Below are positions 34,681-42,317 of a stretch of DNA of 64,000 nucleotides, piece by piece. Position 1 is the stretch's first letter. Each line of letters opens with the position of its first letter. Location: assembly GCA_964635545.1 (NCBI GenBank), contig CAZWOA010000003.1:1-64000 (forward strand). Direction: 5' to 3'. A program made the translations under genes and the position numbers. Source of the stretch: JAGPIS01 sp964635545. GTDB lineage: Bacteria; Bacteroidota; Bacteroidia; Bacteroidales; Marinilabiliaceae. Under the pieces are notes generated by a model. That model ran no database searches. It worked only from the letters and a program-made list of their open reading frames with translations, and was not told the origin of the DNA.

Positions 34681-35034
34681 ATGAAAAAGCAGAATTGGAA
34701 AAACCGAGACGGTATAGTATATTCAACCGGAAGTAATTTTAATTATCAATATGGTGATGATGAAGCTTCAAGCGACACATTACCGGCTGAGTCACAGAAT
34801 CTTAGAGTAGCACTCGATAAAAAACAACGTGCCGGCAAATCGGTTACTCTTATCACCGGTTTTGTGGGCGATGATGATGACCTAAAAGAGCTTGGCAAAG
34901 TGCTTAAAACAAAATGTGGCGTGGGAGGCTCGGTTAAAGATGGCGAAATATTGATACAGGGTGATTTTAGAGATAAAGTGGTAGAATTACTGATTACAAT
35001 GGGCTATAAAAAGACTAAAAAAACTGGAGGCTAA
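34681..35034 (+). CDS. SUI1/eIF1-like translation factor (YciH family)
   Basis: 117 residues. A variable N-terminal tail (1-38) is followed by the SUI1 domain with RAGKSVTLITGFVG, LKELGKVLKTKCGVGGSVKDGEILIQGDFRDKV (two adjacent conserved blocks) and a basic end (GYKKTKKTGG). Bacterial SUI1 proteins resemble eukaryotic eIF1 and are thought to influence the fidelity of translation initiation. The gene has a good Shine-Dalgarno sequence, unlike most genes here, and a dyad upstream (34602-34633). A phosphate transporter gene follows 48 bases later on the same strand. Confidence 0.93.
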   Translation: MKKQNWKNRDGIVYSTGSNFNYQYGDDEASSDTLPAESQNLRVALDKKQRAGKSVTLITGFVGDDDDLKELGKVLKTKCGVGGSVKDGEILIQGDFRDKVVELLITMGYKKTKKTGG

Positions 35035-35082
35035 CCCTTTAATTATCAATAACAACCTGAATTACAACCAAAAACCTTAATA

Positions 35083-36120
35083 ATGACATTTATTTTTGGG
35101 CACTTATTACTACCATACATAATTGCCATATTTTTCGCTATCAACATGGGTGGTAGCGGTACGGCTCCCAGCTTTTCGGCTGCCTATGGAGCCAACATCA
35201 TCAAGCGGAGCCTTATACCGGGTCTGTTTGGAATAATGGTGTTCCTTGGTGCTATCACAGCCGGAAGAAATACAGCAGTTACCATTGGAAAGGAGCTTCT
35301 AAACCCGGAGCTGGTGGACTACATAATAGTAAGCATAATTCTATTTAGTGTAAGTATCTCTCTGCTGGTTGCCAACCTATTCGGCATTCCTCAGAGCACC
35401 AGCCAATCAACAGTGCTTGCAGTGACCGCACCTGCCATCTACTTCAACGTAATGAACTGGAATAAATTGATGTATGAGATAATTCCCACATGGTTTATTC
35501 TGCCCGTCATATCTTTTATTATATGTCTGCTGATAGGCAAATATATCTACAATCCCATACGCAAACGTGGTTATTTTATGAATCCGCGCATAAGCAACCA
35601 TCCTGCACTTAAAACATTAATAATTATGGCTTCACTATATGTTGCATACTCCATTGGAGCCAATAATGTAGCCAATGCATCGGGTCCCATTGCATCGCTC
35701 ACAATCAATGAGTTAGGACTACCCGGCGATGAGACAAATTTCACTGAGATAATGATATTATGCACCCTTATTATAGCACCTAACTTCGGATTGGGAAGTT
35801 CATTCTTCGGTCATAAACTGGTGCGTAACACAGGAAAAGAGATAATACTATTTGGTAAAATAGAAGCTGTAATCATTGCGTTGGTAACTGGCACACTTCT
35901 CCTTTCGGCTTCACTATTTAAAGGCATCCCTACATCGCTGGTACAACTAAACGTGGGAGCTATATTGGGAATTGGAGTTGCCAAACTTGGAGCTAAAAAT
36001 ATTTTTAAGAAGACACAAGTCAATAAGTTTTTTGTAATGTGGATAATTGCACCTGCAATCGCTTTTTTTGTAGCATTAATTTTAATTATTATTGCCGATA
36101 AAGGAGGTCTGTTAAGTTGA
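35083..36120 (+). CDS. PiT-family inorganic phosphate transporter
   Basis: 345 residues with about ten hydrophobic helices. The PHO4/PiT family is recognised by the two inverted pseudo-repeats: INMGGSGTAPSFSAAYGANI near the N-terminus and GANNVANASGPIASL (about 187-201) in the second half, plus FGIPQSTSQS. These proteins take up phosphate (or metal-phosphate) with H+ or Na+ across the inner membrane. The first repeat has MGGSGTAPSFS where many PiT proteins have a GAND-type motif, so substrate specificity may differ. The stop codon is two bases before the ATG of the next gene, which suggests a coupled pair. Confidence 0.88.
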   Translation: MTFIFGHLLLPYIIAIFFAINMGGSGTAPSFSAAYGANIIKRSLIPGLFGIMVFLGAITAGRNTAVTIGKELLNPELVDYIIVSIILFSVSISLLVANLFGIPQSTSQSTVLAVTAPAIYFNVMNWNKLMYEIIPTWFILPVISFIICLLIGKYIYNPIRKRGYFMNPRISNHPALKTLIIMASLYVAYSIGANNVANASGPIASLTINELGLPGDETNFTEIMILCTLIIAPNFGLGSSFFGHKLVRNTGKEIILFGKIEAVIIALVTGTLLLSASLFKGIPTSLVQLNVGAILGIGVAKLGAKNIFKKTQVNKFFVMWIIAPAIAFFVALILIIIADKGGLLS

Positions 36121-36122
36121 TT

Positions 36123-36641
36123 ATGAATAAAATAGAACTACAGAAACATATTGAAGAGCCATGGGGTAGCACCGACTTTAAAAAATTTGGAGCGCAACTG
36201 GCATTGCAAGAAGGGCATGTATCTATTTTGCTGGAACTTACACAATCCGACAATAAAAAAATTGCTTGGCGTTCGGCCTATCTAATCGACATAATAAACC
36301 AAACCAACAACAACCTCTTAAACAATCACATAGAGACAATTTGCAACCGAATATCAACCGAAAAAGAACAGGGAGTGCTACGCCACTTTACCCGTATATT
36401 GATGACCCGCAATGCAAGCGACTATGCCGACGGACTGCTTATAGACTCGTGTATCAACCATTTGATGGAACGGAAAACGGCCATTGCAGTTAAAGCAAAC
36501 ATACTCAGCATAATGCAACAACTACTGGAAACATATCCCGAACTGAAAAATGAGATGGATAGTGTTTTTGAAGTCGTTAAGCAAGACTCATCACCCGGCA
36601 TACGAAGCCGTTTTAGAAAAATAATCGGAACAGACGAATAA
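36123..36641 (+). CDS. Small alpha-helical protein, possibly HEAT-like
   Basis: 172 residues from ATG 36123. A TTG two codons upstream would overlap the stop of the transporter gene. No enzymatic motif is recognised. The sequence is helical, with repeated hydrophobic patterns (KIAWRSAYLIDIINQ, GVLRHFTRILMT, KANILSIMQQLL) compatible with HEAT/ARM-type repeats. It has no signal peptide. The immediate position after the phosphate transporter gene suggests a linked expression unit, possibly as a regulator or accessory, but that is inference from order only. Confidence 0.65.
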   Translation: MNKIELQKHIEEPWGSTDFKKFGAQLALQEGHVSILLELTQSDNKKIAWRSAYLIDIINQTNNNLLNNHIETICNRISTEKEQGVLRHFTRILMTRNASDYADGLLIDSCINHLMERKTAIAVKANILSIMQQLLETYPELKNEMDSVFEVVKQDSSPGIRSRFRKIIGTDE

Positions 36642-36662
36642 TCAATTTAAACCCCTAAAACC

Positions 36663-38072
36663 ATGAAACTTAAACTATTTCTACCATTTTTCCTATTTCT
36701 ACCGCTACTATTTGTAGCATGTGAAGATAATGACGATGTTAAAACTATTGAAACAGTTGAAATAGATAAAACAACGCTGAAAGTCAACAATTTTATATGG
36801 GATGTTATGGACGAAGTGTATCTATGGCAAGAAAAAATGCCGCGCGACATCAACATTAACACAGAGACCGACTCCAAAGCATATTTTAAAAAACTGCTCT
36901 ACACCACCGACGACAAATGGTCGTTCATAACCGATGATGTGGAGGGACTGCTGGGAAGCTTTGATGGCCACGAAAAAACTTTTGGATATAGTTTGATTGC
37001 TGGAAAATTCTCAAACACCGACAACTATTTTTTTATTGTTGAGTATGTTGAAAACTCATCACCTGCAAGTGAAGCAGGCATGAAGCGAGGCGATATAATC
37101 ATTAAAATAAATGGACAAAGTATAACTTTAGATAATTACTCCGAAATTATTTACGGAAATACAATCACCATTACTAAAGGAGTTTTGGTTGACAATAGCA
37201 TTGCAGAAGGCGGTAATGTTACACTTACATCGCGCGAGATGGATATCAACCCCATTCTAATATCTAAAGTAATACTAAACGAAGGAAAAAAGATAGGCTA
37301 TATTGTTTACAATCAATTCATTGAAGATTACAACTCACATCTTGATGAAGTATTTCAATTTTTTAAGGATGAAGATGTTAGTGATGTAATTCTTGACCTG
37401 CGATTCAATTCTGGTGGATATGTAACCGCAGCAATACACCTTTGTAGTATTATTGCTCCGTACAATGTGGTATCTAATTCTCAAGTTCTTATAAAAAAAC
37501 AATGGAATAAACTTTATCAGAATTATTGGACTAGCAAAAATATAATGGAACAGCTACAATCAACGTTTAATCCGGAAGTAACTGTAAACATGAATCTTAG
37601 CAATATTTACATACTTACATCAAGTGGCACTGCTTCGGCTTCGGAGCTCACCATAAGTGGCCTGGAACCATATATGAATGTAACAACTATTGGTGAGGCC
37701 ACAAGCGGTAAATATACTGCTTCATCAACATTTCAGCCTGTAATAAATAATGATGGAGACCTAGACCAGGAGATTAAAAATTGGGCTATTCAGCCTATCA
37801 TTTTCAAATATTCAAATGCTGTGGGCAAAACAGATTTTAAAGATGGATTACCTGCAACACATGAAGTGGAAGAGATATTACTTGACACCTACGTACCACA
37901 ACTTGGAGATGAGGATGAACCGCTTCTTGCCAAAGCCGTTGAACTTATTACAGGGAAAAAGACAAAATCGACCCGCATAAGTGCAGAGCCTGAGTGGGAA
38001 CGCAGCATGAGGGTAAAATCTAAATACGACAAACAAAAACAGACATTACTGATACCCAATCCATTAAATTGA
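36663..38072 (+). CDS. S41 family (C-terminal processing) peptidase, lipoprotein
   Basis: 469 residues. A lipoprotein signal ends at Cys20 (LLFVAC). A short helical N-terminal domain precedes a PDZ domain (about 105-185, with SPASEAGMKRGDIIIKINGQ). The S41 domain follows with DLRFNSGGYV, the Ser nucleophile region TSSGTASASEL (around residue 325) and the Lys region GKYTASSTF. Such CtpA/tail-specific-type proteases cleave envelope proteins. The C-terminal end is polar and basic. It lies 21 bases after the helical protein gene. The 3' end is followed by the hairpin of repeat copy A. Confidence 0.9.
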   Translation: MKLKLFLPFFLFLPLLFVACEDNDDVKTIETVEIDKTTLKVNNFIWDVMDEVYLWQEKMPRDININTETDSKAYFKKLLYTTDDKWSFITDDVEGLLGSFDGHEKTFGYSLIAGKFSNTDNYFFIVEYVENSSPASEAGMKRGDIIIKINGQSITLDNYSEIIYGNTITITKGVLVDNSIAEGGNVTLTSREMDINPILISKVILNEGKKIGYIVYNQFIEDYNSHLDEVFQFFKDEDVSDVILDLRFNSGGYVTAAIHLCSIIAPYNVVSNSQVLIKKQWNKLYQNYWTSKNIMEQLQSTFNPEVTVNMNLSNIYILTSSGTASASELTISGLEPYMNVTTIGEATSGKYTASSTFQPVINNDGDLDQEIKNWAIQPIIFKYSNAVGKTDFKDGLPATHEVEEILLDTYVPQLGDEDEPLLAKAVELITGKKTKSTRISAEPEWERSMRVKSKYDKQKQTLLIPNPLN

Positions 38073-38091
38073 CAAAGAGAGTTCTGAAGTC

Positions 38092-38304
38092 AAGTCAACC
38101 TTCCATCGTCAGCAGACATGGAAGGGTTGACAAATAGTAAGTCACCCTGTCGTTTGGTTGTTTTTCACCATTAAGGTAGTTAAGGAGACTAGCGTAATCT
38201 CGTTACTCTATCGATGCGGTACAACTCCTGCGGGAGCTATTATAAATCCCGGGCATCGGCTCAGAGAGCCATACCATGAATACCGTGGGTTTCAACCCAC
38301 GGTA
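38092..38304 (+). repeat. Mosaic dispersed repeat, copy A
   Basis: From left to right: a 40-base hairpin (38092-38131) homologous to 30821-30862, a 29-base spacer, a 24-base box (38161-38184) identical to the inverse of 30782-30805, and a 125-base block (38180-38304) nearly identical to 38992-39117. The block contains CGATGC...GCATCG arms and ends with a perfect 11-base palindrome TACCGTGGGTT-TC-AACCCACGGTA. The palindrome encodes the last residues and stop codon of the toxin gene on the other strand. Confidence 0.7.
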
Positions 38305-38594
38305 TTCTTACGCTTAGGATTTTGCCTATTATCAAAAAAATTAAGAATGATAATCTTATCCTCTCTCACCTTATAAAAAACTGTCAACTGCTTAACAATA
38401 ACAAATCCTCGGATTTTTCTTTCCACATGCTCCACACTGCCAATTTCCGGTATTTCAGAAAGTATACTCAGAAAATCATAAACTCTTTTCACAAAAGCTC
38501 TCGTGGCCGTTTCACCCCACTCCTCTTCTAAATATAATAATACTGAATCAAATTTTTTACTGGCTCTTTTCGTCCAAAATATATCTAAAGCCAT
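38292..38594 (-). CDS. ParE/RelE-superfamily toxin
   Basis: 100 residues. The pattern is that of the ParE/RelE fold: IFWTKRASKKFDSVLLYLEEEWG at the start (read as two conserved blocks), FVIVKQLTVFYKVREDKIIILNFFD and the typical end FDNRQNPKR. Toxins of this type act on gyrase or on ribosome-bound mRNA; which one applies cannot be told from sequence. The start overlaps the antitoxin gene by 10 bases. The last codons and TGA stop lie inside the palindrome of repeat copy A (38281-38304), so the current C-terminus (NTVG) may have been set by repeat insertion. Confidence 0.85.
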   Translation of the reverse strand: MALDIFWTKRASKKFDSVLLYLEEEWGETATRAFVKRVYDFLSILSEIPEIGSVEHVERKIRGFVIVKQLTVFYKVREDKIIILNFFDNRQNPKRKNTVG

Positions 38595-38827
38595 CTTTTA
38601 TGCTTTTTAAGCATTTCTGAGTGTGAAATTAAATTATCCGGATGCGAAGACTCAATATCACTGCGAATAAGTTCCTCCTGCTCATCTTTAGATAACCCAT
38701 CCCAAAGATTTCCACCTGCTTTGGAGTATGCAAAATTCATGATTTCATAAAACTTAGACAACATATAGTCATCTTTCATATTATCAATCAGATGATGGAA
38801 GTTATTGCGTAATTCGGCAGAGTTCAT
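38585..38827 (-). CDS. Antitoxin of the ParE/RelE-type module
   Basis: 80 residues. The sequence MNSAELRNNFHHLIDNM...WDGLSKDEQEELIRSDIES...SHSEMLKKHKRWL is a pattern I know from many Bacteroidota proteins encoded upstream of ParE-like toxins. It overlaps the toxin start by 10 bases, the classical antitoxin-first arrangement. It probably binds the toxin with its C-terminal part and may repress the operon with its N-terminal part; no clear DNA-binding domain is visible. The pair sits between direct repeats A and B. Confidence 0.82.
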   Translation of the reverse strand: MNSAELRNNFHHLIDNMKDDYMLSKFYEIMNFAYSKAGGNLWDGLSKDEQEELIRSDIESSHPDNLISHSEMLKKHKRWL

Positions 38828-39183
38828 TTTTTTATTTCAAATATAAGTCATTTTGTTTTTTATAGCAAGATGCAATACAGTCTAATAAAAATCAGCGTGT
38901 ATTATTACTCGTTTTAACGAGAATCAAAGTATTGAAAGTCAGGTATTAAGCCACAGGGGCGATGGGAGGTATTGCTAAACTATTAAAGAAATTAAGGAGT
39001 TTAGCGTAATCTCGTTACTCTATCGATGCGGTACAACTCCTGCGGGAGCTATTATAAATCCCGGGCATCGGCTCGGAGAGTCATACCATGAATAACCGAG
39101 GGTTTCAACCCACGGTATAAGCCGCATCGAACTACTGCCCGCAGTGGCAGCACAAAATAAGTGACATTCTGATTACTAACCAA
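38828..39183. other. Non-coding stretch between the antitoxin and msrA
   Basis: 356 bases. It holds the presumed antitoxin promoter region (AT-rich, 38828-38900), repeat copy B (38992-39117) and the CTGCCCGCAGTGGCAG inverted repeat at 39135-39150. No gene is visible. Confidence 0.5.
38992..39117 (+). repeat. Mosaic dispersed repeat, copy B
   Basis: 126 bases nearly identical to 38180-38304 in the same orientation; the differences include a few substitutions and a one-base insertion near the end. The terminal palindrome has one mismatch (ACCGAGGGTT against AACCCACGGT). The following CCGCATCGA (39122-39130) pairs with CGATGCGG in the body, so copy B may form a longer fold. Confidence 0.75.
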
Positions 39184-39777
39184 TTATCGTACAAGGTTCC
39201 CAAACAATTTCTCAGCCTTATTGACTTTGGGAGCTACCACGATACGACAATATGGTTGCGACGGATTTTTGGTGAAATAATTCTGATGATAATCCTCAGC
39301 TTCGTAGAATGGAACAGCAGCCGAAATTTGAGTAACAATGGGATCATCAAAAACAATTTGACGTTCCAGTTCGGCAACATATTTTTCAACCATAACCTTC
39401 TGATTATCCGAAGTATAAAATATCACCGAACGATATTGAGTGCCAACATCATTACCTTGCCTATTGAGTGTTGTGGGGTCGTGAATAGTAAAGAAAACCT
39501 CCAAAATTTGATTTAAACTGATTGCAGATGGGTCGTAAACCACCTTTACAACCTCGGCATGACCGGTAGTGCCAGAGCACACTTCACGGTAGGCAGGATT
39601 TTTAATTGTGCCGCCCATATAGCCCGACACGGCACTATCAACACCCTTTAACCGGCTAAAAACAGACTCGACACACCAGAAGCAACCGCCACCAAGATAT
39701 ATCACATCTCTCCCAGCAGCATTTATATTATTGATACTCATCATCATAACAAGAATAAGAATATTAAAAAAACGCAT
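39184..39777 (-). CDS. msrA: Peptide-methionine (S)-S-oxide reductase, exported
   Basis: 197 residues from ATG 39777 (a GTG one codon upstream is also in frame). An N-terminal signal sequence (about 1-20) suggests export to the periplasm. The catalytic GGGCFWCVESVF, SGYMGGTIKNPAY, SGTTGHAEVVKVVYDP and FFTIHDPTTLNRQGNDVGTQYRS are diagnostic of MsrA. The enzyme repairs methionine-S-sulfoxide in oxidised proteins; its exported form would serve envelope proteins. No MsrB domain is fused. The gene is divergent from rarA. Confidence 0.94.
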   Translation of the reverse strand: MRFFNILILVMMMSINNINAAGRDVIYLGGGCFWCVESVFSRLKGVDSAVSGYMGGTIKNPAYREVCSGTTGHAEVVKVVYDPSAISLNQILEVFFTIHDPTTLNRQGNDVGTQYRSVIFYTSDNQKVMVEKYVAELERQIVFDDPIVTQISAAVPFYEAEDYHQNYFTKNPSQPYCRIVVAPKVNKAEKLFGNLVR

Positions 39778-39879
39778 CACACAATCTATTATCTGATTTA
39801 ATAATTGAACAATCGAGCATGCAAAAAGTTAAAAAGATTCACATGAGGCTTAAATGATTAACTTTTTGTAATTTTGAGC

Positions 39880-41172
39880 ATGGAAAATTCAGTGCCGTCA
39901 TCACATCTGCCATTAGCCGAGCGAATGCGCCCTCAGACCCTCGACCAATATATTGGTCAGAAACATCTGGTGGGCGAAGGTGCCGTATTGCGACGCATGA
40001 TAGATGCCAACACATTATCATCCATACTGTTATGGGGACCGCCCGGAGTGGGTAAAACCACCTTAGCACGCATAATATCGCAACAGCTCAACCGGCCGTT
40101 TTATGTTCTATCGGCCATCAGTTCGGGCGTTAAGGATGTGCGCGAAGTGATTGAGAAGGCCAAACGTGCTCGATTTTTCAATCCCGTATCGCCAATATTA
40201 TTCATCGACGAGATACACCGATTCAGTAAATCACAGCAGGACAGCCTATTGGGTGCCGTTGAAGAGGGAGTAGTTACACTTATTGGTGCCACCACCGAAA
40301 ATCCGTCGTTTGAGGTTATCTCCCCTCTCCTATCACGTTGCCAGGTATATGTGCTGAAATCGTTGGAGGAAGATGATTTATTAGAGCTGGCCAACAATGT
40401 GATAACAGGCGATAATATCCTGAAAAACAAAAATATAACCATAGGTGAAAGTGGTGCATTATTGCGTTATTCGGGTGGTGATGCACGCAAGTTGCTCAAT
40501 ATAATAGAATTGGTGGTAAATGCCGAATGGAATAATAATGAGATAGTTATCACCGATGAAGTGGTTACCCGCAATCTACAGCAGAGTCCGGCTCAATATG
40601 ACAAGAATGGCGAGATGCATTACGATATCATTTCAGCATTCATCAAATCAATAAGGGGAAGCGACCCCGATGCGGCTGTTTACTGGCTTGCAAGGATGAT
40701 TGAAGGAGGTGAGGATCCCAAATTTATAGCCAGAAGGCTACTTATATCTGCTGCCGAAGATATAGGGCTTGCCAATCCCAACGCACTACTGATGGCCACA
40801 CAAGCCTTCGAAGCCATTCAGATGATTGGCTGGCCCGAAGGAAGGTTAATATTATCGCAAGCCACAATATATCTGGCCACAAGTGCAAAAAGCAATTCGG
40901 CCTATATGGCTATTAATAGTGCGCAGGAGTTTGTGCGGCAAACAGGGAATCTTCCGGTGCCACTACACCTGCGTAATGCACCCACAAAGCTGATGAAGGA
41001 GCTGAACTACGGAAAAGAGTACCGCTATCCGCATGACTTCCCTGGTAACTTTACACCTCAGGATTATATGCCCGAAGGATATGGAAATAAAAAATTCTTC
41101 AAACCCGGAACCAACTCACAAGAGGCTAAAATAGCAGAGAGGCAAAATCAGCTATGGAACAATAAGAAATAG
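39880..41172 (+). CDS. rarA: Replication-associated recombination protein A (RarA/MgsA)
   Basis: 430 residues from ATG 39880. A TTG two codons upstream falls inside a -7-like box (TAATTTTG, 39869-39876), so it is not chosen. The N-terminal LAERMRPQTLDQYIGQKHL, Walker A GPPGVGKT (53-60), Walker B LFIDEIHRF (about 107-115) and the C-terminal helical tetramerisation region with PLHLRNAPTKLMKELNYGKEY are typical. RarA acts at stalled replication forks. kdsA follows after 24 bases on the same strand, probably the same operon. Confidence 0.94.
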   Translation: MENSVPSSHLPLAERMRPQTLDQYIGQKHLVGEGAVLRRMIDANTLSSILLWGPPGVGKTTLARIISQQLNRPFYVLSAISSGVKDVREVIEKAKRARFFNPVSPILFIDEIHRFSKSQQDSLLGAVEEGVVTLIGATTENPSFEVISPLLSRCQVYVLKSLEEDDLLELANNVITGDNILKNKNITIGESGALLRYSGGDARKLLNIIELVVNAEWNNNEIVITDEVVTRNLQQSPAQYDKNGEMHYDIISAFIKSIRGSDPDAAVYWLARMIEGGEDPKFIARRLLISAAEDIGLANPNALLMATQAFEAIQMIGWPEGRLILSQATIYLATSAKSNSAYMAINSAQEFVRQTGNLPVPLHLRNAPTKLMKELNYGKEYRYPHDFPGNFTPQDYMPEGYGNKKFFKPGTNSQEAKIAERQNQLWNNKK

Positions 41173-41196
41173 TATATAACATTAAAAACTAACGAT

Positions 41197-42018
41197 ATGA
41201 TAATTACTGAAATTCCAAAAATAAAGCATACCGACTCAGGAAACTTCTTCCTGATGGCAGGTCCATGCGCCATAGAGGGTGAAGATATGGCTTTGCGCAT
41301 TGCCGAGCATGTAGTAAAGGTTACCGACAAACTTAAAATCCCTTATATATTCAAAGGATCGTACCGTAAGGCCAACCGCTCGCGCAACGACTCTTTCAGT
41401 GGCATTGGAGATGAAAAAGCACTAAAGATACTTCGCAAAGTGAGCGAGACCTTCGAAGTGCCTGTCGTTACTGATATTCATGCTGCCAATGAAGCCGCAA
41501 TGGCTGCCGAATATGTGGATGTGCTTCAGATTCCGGCATTCCTTTGCCGCCAAACCGACCTACTGATTGCTGCTGCAGAGACAGGCAAGACCATCAATAT
41601 TAAAAAGGGACAGTTTCTTTCGCCTGAAGCTATGTTACATGCAGTAAATAAAGTGCGCGATTGCAACAATAATAAAGTTATACTAACCGACCGAGGAACA
41701 ACATTCGGATATTATGATCTTATAGTTGACTACCGTGGCATACCTTCAATGCAAGCTATGGACGTACCCGTGGTTCTCGACATCACCCATTCGCTTCAGC
41801 AACCCAATCAGGCCTCAGGAGTAACAGGTGGTAAGCCGGCACTTATCGAAACCATTGCTCGCGCTGGCGTGGCAGTGGGTGTTGACGGTCTGTTTATCGA
41901 GACTCACTTCGACCCCAAGAATGCAAAATCAGATGGTGCTAATATGCTTCATCTTGATCTGTTTGAAGGACTTATGACAAGGCTAACAGCCATTAGAGCG
42001 GCCATTAAGCAGTTCTAA
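41197..42018 (+). CDS. kdsA: 3-deoxy-D-manno-octulosonate 8-phosphate synthase (KDO8P synthase)
   Basis: 273 residues. The NFFLMAGPCAIEG start has Cys24 where metal-dependent KdsA enzymes carry their cysteine ligand, so this is the metallo class rather than the Asn class of E. coli. KGSYRKANRSRNDSFSGIG, VLQIPAFLCRQTDLL, LTDRGTTFGYYDL and ETHFDPKNAKSDGANM are conserved. It condenses arabinose-5-phosphate with phosphoenolpyruvate to make the precursor of KDO for the lipopolysaccharide inner core. It is the second gene after rarA (24-base gap). Confidence 0.96.
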   Translation: MIITEIPKIKHTDSGNFFLMAGPCAIEGEDMALRIAEHVVKVTDKLKIPYIFKGSYRKANRSRNDSFSGIGDEKALKILRKVSETFEVPVVTDIHAANEAAMAAEYVDVLQIPAFLCRQTDLLIAAAETGKTINIKKGQFLSPEAMLHAVNKVRDCNNNKVILTDRGTTFGYYDLIVDYRGIPSMQAMDVPVVLDITHSLQQPNQASGVTGGKPALIETIARAGVAVGVDGLFIETHFDPKNAKSDGANMLHLDLFEGLMTRLTAIRAAIKQF

Positions 42019-42027
42019 AATATAGAT

Positions 42028-42200
42028 GATAGAAGGTCTCTCACTTCGTTCGAGATGACCGATAGATTGCGATGTCTGGGGGAGGTGTCTTGTTTGGCGG
42101 CAGAGCCGCCAAACAAGACACCTCCCATTACATAACGACTCCTCGTCATTCCAACCACAGGGAGAAACGAAGTTCAGCGTAGCTAAATCTTCTCTTGCGA
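42028..42200. repeat. Imperfect inverted-repeat element with a 22-base perfect hairpin
   Basis: The left segment (AGAAGGTCTCTCACTTCGTTCG..., 42028 onward) and the inverse of the right segment (ending near 42193) share AG-T--GCT/TCT...ACTTCGTT, GATGAC/AATGAC and GGGAGGTGTC. At the centre, arms 42080-42101 and 42105-42126 form a perfect 22-pair hairpin with loop AGA. No T run follows, so a simple terminator is unlikely. It looks like a small non-autonomous repeat. Confidence 0.55.
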
Positions 42201-42206
42201 GCAAAA

Positions 42207-42292
42207 CTATTTAACTATTCAACTCTTTAACTATTAAACCATTCAACTATTTGCCTATTTAACTTTTCATCTATTTAACTATTAAACTATCC
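42207..42292 (+). repeat. Degenerate tandem repeat with unit near CTATTTAACTATT
   Basis: Units such as CTATTTAAC, TATTCAACT, CTTTAACTATTAAAC recur about every 10-12 bases over some 85 bases. No coding potential. Confidence 0.5.
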
Positions 42293-42317
42293 ATAACTCT
42301 ACGCATAACCGTCCTCC

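Noticed and set aside
39869..39876. Leaderless promoter for rarA
   Set aside because: The -7 box TAATTTTG is perfect, but no TTG lies 17-20 bases upstream, so the case is much weaker than for the yigZ-family gene.
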